Assembly: GCA_024867545.1 (NCBI GenBank)
Contig: JANFNE010000012.1
Location: 1,116,001-1,180,000 of the forward strand
Direction: 5' to 3'
Length of the DNA stretch: 64,000 nt
From: Phytopythium helicoides
Taxonomy: Eukaryota > Oomycota > Peronosporomycetes > Pythiales > Pythiaceae
Within the stretch, counting starts at the first letter, position 1. Each line of letters opens with the position of its first letter. The position numbers were made by a program, and so were the translations under genes. Below are positions 56,978-64,000 of the stretch, one piece after another. A model generated the notes under the pieces. It was given only the letters and a program-made list of their open reading frames with translations. It was not told the origin of the DNA and made no database searches.

Positions 56978-58135
56978 ATGAGCAACGGGACCGACGTGGA
57001 GCTCGCAACGGTGGTGGCGTTCCTGGACTCGCTGGGCGCCGATGTGGAGCTCTTGGAGCTCTCGAGTCACGTTGAGGGCTCGGTAGAGTCTGCGAGGCCG
57101 ACGGAGAGGACGCTGCACTGGAAGGAGCGTGGGTATTCGACCATGATCGTGCGGCGGAAGCGAGCAGAGCTGCAAACGCTTCGAGAGCAGGCACAAAAGC
57201 TGGAGAGGCAGCTCGAAGATGTGAAGTGGATCCGAGCAAACGTAAGCGCGCATCGTCCGCTAGTAGATGAAGAACAAGCAGCAAGGGTCGAAATCGAGCT
57301 ACGTGCGAGGCAGGAGGCCGAGGCGATCAACCAGCAGCTCCGTTCTCGGCTAGCTCAACTCAACCGGCTGCGGGAGGATGTTGGCAGGGCCATCGCCATG
57401 CACCAGGAACGAGAGCGCACGTTTGGGGATTTGTGCGGCGATATCAGGACATCCGCAGGGTTGGGTCGTGCGGTCGCTTTTAACGATTCGTCAAGGATGC
57501 TGGAGACGATGCTTGGCGAGACGGATGCGTTATTCTCTTCGGTAGCTCCGCATCCACTGGATGCGGCGGCGTCGTGCTCTCTGGTGAGCGTTGAGAAACA
57601 AGGTCGAGGAGAAGTTCGGTCGACGACCGCTACCAGATGCAGCGTCGAAAATGCCAGCTCGTTGCTGTGGGGGAAGCCTCCAGGAGACCACCCTCCTCCC
57701 CTTGTCAACGACGAGACCGCAGACGGCAACGCCTACAGGCGAGCGATGTCCTTGACACTCCACACTCGTCGAGCACCGCGAGTGAAGCTACTGTTGGAGC
57801 ACTTTGGTCGTCGAATGCACGACCCCGTGACTGGACACATCGTCCTCGTAGTGTTCGCGCTCATCCGAGTCCCCGATGTGTCGAGCGACGTGCTGCTGTG
57901 GGAGCAATTCTGGACGCGCATCTCACCAACCAACGATTTCGGATCAAGCGGATCGGTCACGCACTGGTGCTACCGCATCCACGCGGGTTCAGTGGAATCG
58001 GCCGAGTCACAATCGCTCCAGGACAGTGTCAAGCATTCGCTGGTGCTGCTCACGAGACAGTATGCTGCAGTGCACCAGAACAGACTGTTGGACGCTGCTT
58101 CGCTCGCTTTGAAATTGCAGACGAGCAGGCAGTAA
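56978..58135 (+). CDS. A15: leucine-zipper START-like protein, divergent subgroup
   Basis: This 385-residue protein is the shortest intact member. MSNGTDVELATVVAFLDSLGAD keeps the N-terminal motif. HWKERGYSTMIVRRKRAE has Tyr at 53; the zipper is LREQAQKLERQLEDV; the second coiled coil is RARQEAEAINQQLRSRLAQL. The C-terminal domain has CSLVSVEKQGRGEVRSTTATRC, LLWGKPPGDHPPPLVNDETA, MSLTLHTRRA, VKLLLEHFGRRMHD, WEQFWTRISP, WCYRIHAGSV and RQYAAVHQNRLLDAAS. It pairs with A16 (WGxPPxDxPPPLVND), and the pair lies at the right end, 182 bp apart in tandem. The CWLETN signature of A1-A9 is absent. Confidence 0.85.
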   Translation: MSNGTDVELATVVAFLDSLGADVELLELSSHVEGSVESARPTERTLHWKERGYSTMIVRRKRAELQTLREQAQKLERQLEDVKWIRANVSAHRPLVDEEQAARVEIELRARQEAEAINQQLRSRLAQLNRLREDVGRAIAMHQERERTFGDLCGDIRTSAGLGRAVAFNDSSRMLETMLGETDALFSSVAPHPLDAAASCSLVSVEKQGRGEVRSTTATRCSVENASSLLWGKPPGDHPPPLVNDETADGNAYRRAMSLTLHTRRAPRVKLLLEHFGRRMHDPVTGHIVLVVFALIRVPDVSSDVLLWEQFWTRISPTNDFGSSGSVTHWCYRIHAGSVESAESQSLQDSVKHSLVLLTRQYAAVHQNRLLDAASLALKLQTSRQ

Positions 58136-58317
58136 GGTTAGTGCCATCTAACTGGAGCACAGTCAACAAAGCGAAGATTATGAATGGCGCTCCCATCTTT
58201 GCGACGATGAAGTTGTCCGGTTCTAGTGCGCCAACTGTCGGCAAACATCAAGTATGAACCACTGCCCGTCGTGGTCCAGCGCGCTTCTGTCTCACTTTCG
58301 ATTCATCTATCGCACTG

Positions 58318-59486
58318 ATGAGCGCGAACGACCCTGAGCTTGCAGCCGTGAACGCGTTCCTTGATGCGTTCGAGCCCAATGAGAGCCTTGGAGGCGGCTC
58401 GACCCCATCGAAGACTGCTACAGATGCTGCGAGAAATAAGGACGGCCCGCTGGATTGGCGAGTGCGTGGGTACTCGACGATGTTGCTGAGGAGGAAGCGT
58501 GCCGAACTCCAGAAGCTGCGAGAACAGGCTGCAGACCTCGAGATGCGCCTTGGTGCACTGAAGCAGAAGCAGAAGCAGAAGAAGAGTGCACACGGGATAC
58601 TTGTTTGCAGTGCGGAGACGAAGAGGGTGCTTGCTAGACTGGAAGAAGCAGCTAGCAGTGAACGTGCTGCGCGGCAGCACGCAGAAAAGATCAACCTACA
58701 GCTCCGGGCGAGACTCAAGCGCATGGAGCGACTGCGAGAAAAGATCCTCCGAGTCGTTGAGAGATATCTTCGCCAAGATGGGGAGTTCGAGAGGATCGAG
58801 ACTCCTGTAAAGACTCTTGCATCCATCGGGTTTGACGACGCGCAGCACACACCTGACGTCATGATCGCTCAAGTGAACTCGGTGCTCGCGACATCTACTC
58901 TGCATCCTCTCAATGTGTGTGGGTCAAGCAAGCTGACAAGTTCCAAACTGCCGAATGGACATGAACTTCGGTCGACAGTCGCGGCGACTTGTAGTGTGCC
59001 GACGGCAGCGTGGTTGTTGTGGGGACGGCCTCCACGCGATTACCCTCCCCCTTTGGTCAATGATATCACAAGAGACGGCAACACCTATCGGCGAGAGATG
59101 GTCATACCATTGCGCAGTCGCCGGCTTTCTCAATTGAATCTCTACGTGCAGCACTTTGGACGGCGAGTCAAGACCCCGTAACCGGACAAATCGTGCTCAT
59201 GGTGCTTGCTCTCATCCGCGCGCCGGCCTTTTCGAACGAAGTACTCGTCTACGAGCAATTCTGGACGAGGATCTCACCGACAAACGAACTTGGAGAGAAA
59301 GGGTCGATCACGCACGCATGCTACCAGGTTCGATCTGGGTCTGGATGTGCTAGTGCTGGCTCATCGGAGCGTTCTGCTCTGCAAGATCATATCAAGCATT
59401 CGCTGGTAATGTTGACTCGGCAAAATAATGTCATCCTGCAGAATTGGCTACTGGAGGGTACTACTCCAGTCGCTTTGCCGTATTGA
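58318..59486 (+). pseudogene. A16: A15-like leucine-zipper START-like gene with one frame break
   Basis: ATG 58318 (MSANDPELAAVNAFLDAFEP) starts a frame with DWRVRGYSTMLLRRKRAE (Tyr 52), LREQAADLEMRLGAL and a Lys/Gln run (KQKQKQKK). It continues to LLWGRPPRDYPPPLVNDITR and VQHFGRRVK, then TAA at 59179. One missing base in GTCAAGACCCCG (about 59166-59172) explains this. With one base added the frame reads DPVTGQIVLMVLALIRAPAF, YEQFWTRISP, HACYQVRSGS and RQNNVILQNWLLEG to 59486. Everything else is intact, so a very young frameshift or an assembly error is likely. Confidence 0.75.
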
Positions 59487-61100
59487 AGCAACGAATCTGG
59501 ATATTGTAGAGAGAGCTCGCAGAAGGGAGCAATTGGAGAAGATCAGCTATCAGATGGAAGTAGTTCAAGCAATTCTCTGATATAGTCGAGCGAATCGATA
59601 GAATTCTCCACCAAGAAAGTGTATTCAAAGAGAAGTTCGAGAGAATGTGATCACACTTGCGGACTTGCATATCTGCTCTGCAAGCAACATGTTCGTGAGG
59701 ACGCGATGTTCAATAGTTTTTTTTTTTCTTTCTCTATGAACAAAGCATCGTTGACTGTATCCCCGATCTCCTCGACTTTCGATCCAGACAAGGATTATCT
59801 TCGTTCTCTTTCGTGTTCCTGCGGTGACCAGCCGAGGGACCCTCGTGTGAAAGGATTGCTCTCCATTCAATAAGTGCTAAATTCGCGCCAATAATCACTT
59901 GAGATGCATATGACCGTTGAGAATCGTCTGCATGCTGCTCTCAACTTTGGTGTACTCGGAGATTCTAACTCTTGTTTCACCGAGGTTCCTACCCTCTGCC
60001 CTCTCCACTACAGTTATACGGGACTCCCAGTATACTCTACACTGAGTCCTCAGCGTAGACTGGTTACCACGTGTGGTGGTGTTCCCTCACCACCACGATA
60101 TTGGAGTTGTTCTTGACGTCGACGCGTCCTGCGCAGCTAGCGCCGAGGCGAAACGCCTGTCGCCTACTCGCAATGGCCTTCCTCCGTGGATCCGCGCTCC
60201 GGTGGGGGACCCTACTGAATCAACACGGCACTGTCGATGACTCAGGTGGTTGGCCTTGCTTCGACTGTGATCTGCAACAGCGCAAGTCCTGCCGAGACAT
60301 CTGGCCGCGGAAAAGAGGATAAGGCGAGCTTCACAGGCTAGGTCGTCGTCGTTGTCGTCGAAAAACTCCGGCTGCTTGGAGTAGCTGCGCGGCCCCGGGT
60401 CGTGATCCGGGAAATGCGGCCGCTTGGACTCCATCTTGCAAATTCACGACTGAGAGAAGGAAAGCTGCGCGTCGAGTGCTGCGGCTTGCTCATCCAGCGA
60501 TCCGTTCCTCCCTACGAGGGAGCCCTCCATAACGGTCCCATCGAACCGCTAGGATCCGGTGGAGCGACGTTGTGGAAAGAATTTAGGACTGTGCGTTGGA
60601 ATCCACGATGCTACCAATGTGCTCTCAGCAAGCCTTCTACACGACCAAGAAAATCCAGTCGAGTGGTGTAGTGTCCGTTGAGTCGCCTAGGCAGTCTTCA
60701 TGACGCTCGGCTCCTTGCTGGGCTCCTGGCACTTCATGCTTATGAGAAACAAGCGCGTCTTTCAGAGACATTAGCTTGCAGTTCACGTGCTAATGTCATA
60801 AGATACGACGTTGGGAACCAAGGGGCTAAATTAGCCGTGCTTCTCTGATCGCTTGCTTTGTGAAGTTCACTGCGTTCCAAGACAGAAATGAAACTTCTGG
60901 CCCAATGGGTCGGTGGTTTCTCTATGTTGATGATTTTGTAACGGCTCGACTACCCGAGATAGAGCTAATCATGAAACCACACGGCTGCAACCAGCAAAGC
61001 GAATCAAAAGTCAATTAGTTAAGCATGGCGTGCTTGGGCAGCTTAAGTAATGGCAGCCTAACACAAAAGCCGACTAGACCACAGAGGGACATGGAGCCGC
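59487..61100. other. 1.6-kb region without a supported gene
   Basis: Contains a T-run of 12 or so near 59720 and a 9-bp-arm hairpin at 60767-60797. A minus-strand frame from ATG 60434 opens MESKRPHFPDHDPGPRSYSK, QPEFFDDNDDDLA, which looks like a gene start. It then runs into unconvincing sequence, possibly an exon followed by an intron (GTGAAG near 60331). I cannot confirm a gene. Confidence 0.35.
60767..60797. repeat. Short inverted repeat
   Basis: GACATTAGC (60767-60775) and GCTAATGTC (60789-60797) form a 9-bp stem with a 13-base loop in otherwise empty sequence. It could be a terminator-like or chance hairpin. Confidence 0.35.
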
Positions 61101-62835
61101 TCACGAGGCTGCGACTGAGGCGGCCATGGCAGCCTGCGCGGACGCCGCGGCCGCGCTGGACACGCGCGAATCCGAGATCGATGACTGGTACGAGCGGAAC
61201 GCGTTCACAATGTGCGGGAACGACGGCCGCAGCTCAGGCTGACGGTTCCAGCACGCTTTCATGAGCCGCGAGAAGAACGGCGGGCAGTCGCGAGGAATGT
61301 TGGGTCGCAGGTTGCGGTTGAGCACGCCCAGAGCGACCTGATCTGCGCCATGCCGTCGTACGGACACTCGCCCGTGATAATCTCCCAGATCACCAGTCCA
61401 AAAGAGAACACGTCGGCCTTTTCCGTGTACTTCTGGTTGCCCAGCACCTCGGGAGCCATCCACTGGACGGTGCCGCAGTTTCCTGTCATCGTTTGCACAT
61501 GTGCCTTGACGCGTGCAAGTCCAAAGTCTGACAACTTGATGTTAAAGTTCTTGTCGACGAGAAGGTTTGGACTCTTCAAGTCGCGATGAGAATTGGTCGT
61601 TCAAAGTGGTGTAGATAGCTCATTCCCTTGGCTGTATCGTAGATGAACCTGTTCTCAATAACAACGAAGCGATAGTAAGCGAGTGTCATCAAAACAATCA
61701 ATCGCACTAGCAGGAACCCACCGAGAGCGCATGTCCTGGTCGATCGACTTCGATGAGTGCGCAGCACTCCCCAAAGCGAGCCGCGCTGCATGAGCTCGAC
61801 GACAAGCGCGCGATTAGGCGGCTCGAGACTCGCGCCAAGCAAGCGGCAAATGTTTGGGTGGCGCAGAACACTCATGATCTCGACCTCGGACATGAACTCG
61901 TTGAGAATGTCTTTCCTCAGGTCCTGGCAAATCAACAGCTTGACAGCAACCGACTTGCCGCGCCACTTGGCCTCGTGAACCTTGCCAAACGCTCCCTCGC
62001 CAATGAGGCGGCCAAGCGTGATCTCTGCAAAGTCAATGGTCTGACTGAGGTGGCGGGGCACAACCGCCGACGAGTTTCCGTTGGCAGCGGCGTCGGAGGC
62101 CTTGGCATCAGCTGCGGGCTTGGGCAACTGATTGATGGGAGCGTTCTTGCCGCGGTCCTCGGGCTTCTTGTCGGGCTTGGCACCGGCCTTGACCGTCGCG
62201 GCCTCCTCCGCAACAGTCGTGTGGTCCGTGGCGGTTCCCTCGGTGGTCATGTCTCCCGTGGTGTTTCCTGTAGCGTCCTTGGCGTCGTTGTTGGCGTTAA
62301 ACCACGCGGATAGGAAGTGCGGGATTCTTGGCCTTTTTGGCGCCGTCGAGCTTGAGCTGCTGCACGGGCTCAACGTTTGCGCCGATGAACTCGGTCGAGT
62401 TGCGCCTCTCCCTGCGGCGCACCTCCTTCTTGACGGTGGCGACGTCGTTGACGTCGGCAACGTCCTGCCGCGGCGGGCCTTTTGCTTGGCGAGCTTGGCC
62501 TGCGCCTGCATCTTCTGCTGCGCGACGAGGTCCGCCTTCATCTTGGCCTTCTGCTGCCTGCGCACCTCCTCTCTCAGCGCAGCCTTCTGCTTGACATCAA
62601 GCGTGGCGGCCTCCGAGTTGACGTCCTCCGCTGGCTCCTTGTGGCGGCGGTCCATGCGCGCGTCCACGGCTGGCGCCATCTTGATGGGGCTGCCCACCGT
62701 GCCGAAGAACGAGTTCTTGACGGGCGCGTCCGGGTCCACCTGCAGCGGCTTGCGCCTGCGGCCGAACGCGAGCCGCCGCGCGGCGCCGTTGCCGTTGCCG
62801 CGCGCCTTGGCGTTCTCCTTGTTGTTCAGCAGCAT
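61101..62835 (-). CDS. TKL-type protein kinase, one intron, several single-base frame breaks
   Basis: ATG 62835 (MLLNNKENAKARGNGNG) is chosen; in-frame codons extend to 62985 without ATG. Seen in order: Lys/Gln coiled coil (KQKAALREEVRRQQKAKMKA); a linker; Gly-loop GEGAFGKVHEAKW; VAVKLL; SEVEIMSVLRHPNICRLLGA; MSYLHH; catalytic loop; DFGLAR; GTVQWMAPEVLG; ADVFSFGLVIWEIITGECPY; CWNRQPELRPSF; an Ala/Ser-rich end. I infer a 73-nt intron at 61721-61649 (GTGGGT...AACAG) between DQDMRSR and FIYDTAKG. Keeping the conserved protein needs about five single-base corrections: near 62470 and 62305 (compensating), 61752, 61589 (inside the His-Arg-Asp catalytic loop) and 61340. So many in one conserved kinase suggest sequence errors. 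Confidence 0.7.
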
Positions 62836-63458
62836 CGCGAGCGGCACGAGGTCGCCTGTGGGCCGCGGACGCAGCGGGGAAATGAGCGCCAGGCGCGTCG
62901 CGGCGGCACCGGCGGCGCTCTCTTCCGCCGGAAACACCCACGCGCATCCATCAGGCGAGTACTGCAGCGGGGAAACGACCCGCAACCCGCGTGAGAAATA
63001 TTGCCGGATGGAATGGCCGCGGCAGAGGACGCTGAAACCGGTTGTGTTGGAATTTGTATGCGCGCGGGTTGCCCTTTTGGTTCGGCAGCTTCAACCGCTG
63101 CCGCAGCGGTTTTCCCGTGCCTTTCCCCCTCTGCCGCCAGCGTCGGCGCTTTGGAAGGTACTGAGTTAACGAGGGGGTGACGCACACGATCTGTCCCATT
63201 TGGTGAAGGGAATGATGCTGCGTTCGGATTGAAGTGACGCATAACAGGATACTAACACAGTACTTTAGTGGATTCCTGCAGCGGCAACGCGCCGCCGCAA
63301 AGGTCGCAGCAGCCAACACCAGGCAGCGCCGAGAAAGAACACATGGAGGTGGTTGGTGGCTAGTTTTCATTGATTGGATGTGGATTTTTGGTCACTATAC
63401 GTCGAGCACATGCAGGTTGTTGGTCTTGTCCGGACGCCACTAGTACAGTTCTGGACGC
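62836..63458. other. Kinase upstream region
   Basis: 62836-62985 continues the kinase frame without an ATG (CAWVFPAEESAAGAAATRLA) and may be an N-terminal part with a more distal start or an upstream exon. The rest holds no supported feature. Confidence 0.35.
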
Positions 63459-64000
63459 CTACAGGCTAGAGGTGATGACGTCCGCCAGGGCGATCACAAT
63501 GTTGAACATCTGCGAGTACATGCCGAGCTTGGAGGCCTGCGCCATTTGCGCCGACGTGTTGATGAGCGGCGGCATGGCGGCGGCCTCCTGCGCCAAACGC
63601 GCGGCGCGCTCCTCGTCGTCCTCGCCGTCGCTGCCCTTGGAGCGCAGCTTGTGCAGGCGCTTGCGGATGTGGTCCTTGACCCAGCCCTGGATGCGCAGCA
63701 CGACGCCGAACCACTCCTCGAACTCGAGCGTGCGGATCGACTTGAGCACGAAGAAGGTGCGTCGCAGGTTCTCCTCCTCGTACGAGATCATCATGCCCAG
63801 CACCAGGATCACCAGCACGTAGCCCATGTACTGCAGGTAGTAGTCGGGCGACAGGCTGCTGGCCGCCGCGATGATGCCCACGGCCACCACGAACGTCGTG
63901 TACGTCGCGTAGATGAAGCGCACGCGGAAGCCCGAGCGGTGCGCGAACAGCACGGCGTTTAGGAAACCCATGTAGTACACGGGCTTGGGCGCGCCGGGCT
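63459..64000 (-). CDS. C-terminal part of a multipass membrane protein, 5' end beyond window
   Basis: About 180 residues are visible; the frame is open to the window edge and no start can be assigned. Seen: VRFIYATYTTFVVAVGIIAA, SPDYYLQYMGYVLVILVLGM as two strongly hydrophobic helices, preceded by a partial one (MGFLNAVLFAHRSG). Then comes ISYEEENLRRTFFVLKS at the membrane border, EWFGVVLRIQGWVKDHIRKR, an acidic stretch GSDGEDDEERAARLAQEAAA, and LADVITSSL at the end. The charged helix after the last membrane segment resembles the exit helix of membrane-bound sensor or cyclase-type proteins, but no catalytic domain is in view. The family is unknown to me. Codons are strongly GC-ending like those of the EI24 genes. 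Confidence 0.7.
   Translation of the reverse strand, partial: PGAPKPVYYMGFLNAVLFAHRSGFRVRFIYATYTTFVVAVGIIAAASSLSPDYYLQYMGYVLVILVLGMMISYEEENLRRTFFVLKSIRTLEFEEWFGVVLRIQGWVKDHIRKRLHKLRSKGSDGEDDEERAARLAQEAAAMPPLINTSAQMAQASKLGMYSQMFNIVIALADVITSSL

Noticed and set aside
59870..60140. Possible tRNA or small RNA (GGTTCC-like box near 59985)
   Set aside because: No acceptor stem or second promoter box could be paired.
1..64000. RxLR or Crinkler effector genes, expected in a Phytophthora accessory region
   Set aside because: No secreted frame with an RxLR-EER or LxLFLAK-type motif was seen. The only clear signal peptide belongs to the surface protein at 4286-5362.

Overview
The window looks like nuclear DNA of an oomycete, most likely Phytophthora or a close relative. 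Genes are dense and mostly intronless. The few introns I can support are short (60-73 nt) GT-AG introns. The protein families (START-like leucine-zipper proteins, EI24 and PMP3 membrane proteins, CNG/HCN-like channels, a TKL kinase) fit that group. I see no bacterial operons, CRISPR arrays, tRNA or rRNA genes, and no convincing intact transposon.

Layout. 1-3618 holds the C-truncated (window edge) CNG-A channel gene. 4286-5362 is a spliced gene for a secreted or cell-surface single-pass membrane protein. 6192-9488 has three tandem EI24-family membrane protein genes. 10172-10926 has two intronless PMP3 genes, and a third, spliced PMP3 gene lies at 15979-16305. CNG-B is at 11965-15141 and a CobW/COG0523-type GTPase at 16546-18094. 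From 18321 to 59486 runs one large array of 16 copies (numbered A1-A16) of a leucine-zipper plus START-like protein family, interleaved with four near-identical channel genes (CNG-C to CNG-F). 61101-62835 is a TKL-type kinase with several frame breaks, and the right edge holds the C-terminal part of a multipass membrane protein.

The main result is the array. Each A protein has a conserved N-terminal LASVxAFLDAF-type motif, a basic segment Y-[ST]-T-x-[LIV]-x-R-x-[KM]-R-x-E followed by leucine heptads, a second coiled coil, and a C-terminal domain of about 200 residues that I read as START-like. Four times an A gene sits directly upstream of a channel gene on the same strand: A8>CNG-C, A10>CNG-D, A12>CNG-E and A14>CNG-F. 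The repeating unit is therefore a two-gene module. Three A pairs are head-to-head with only 59, 86 and 109 bp between start codons. An 8-bp element, GTATYACT, lies close upstream of 11 of the 16 A genes and also of the CobW gene. The channels carry a degraded K+ filter (GQGD, GQGN or AQGN where GYGD is usual) and an expanded loop in the cyclic-nucleotide-binding domain. A ligand-sensing transcription-factor family co-amplified with ligand-gated channels is the best candidate here for an undescribed system; the functional link is inference.

Caution. Many conserved frames are broken by exactly one base: EI24-1 twice, EI24-3, CobW, the kinase about five times, A10 twice, A11 and A16. Several of these are in ordinary single-copy genes, so assembly errors explain at least part of this. 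Calls of pseudogene are made with that in mind.
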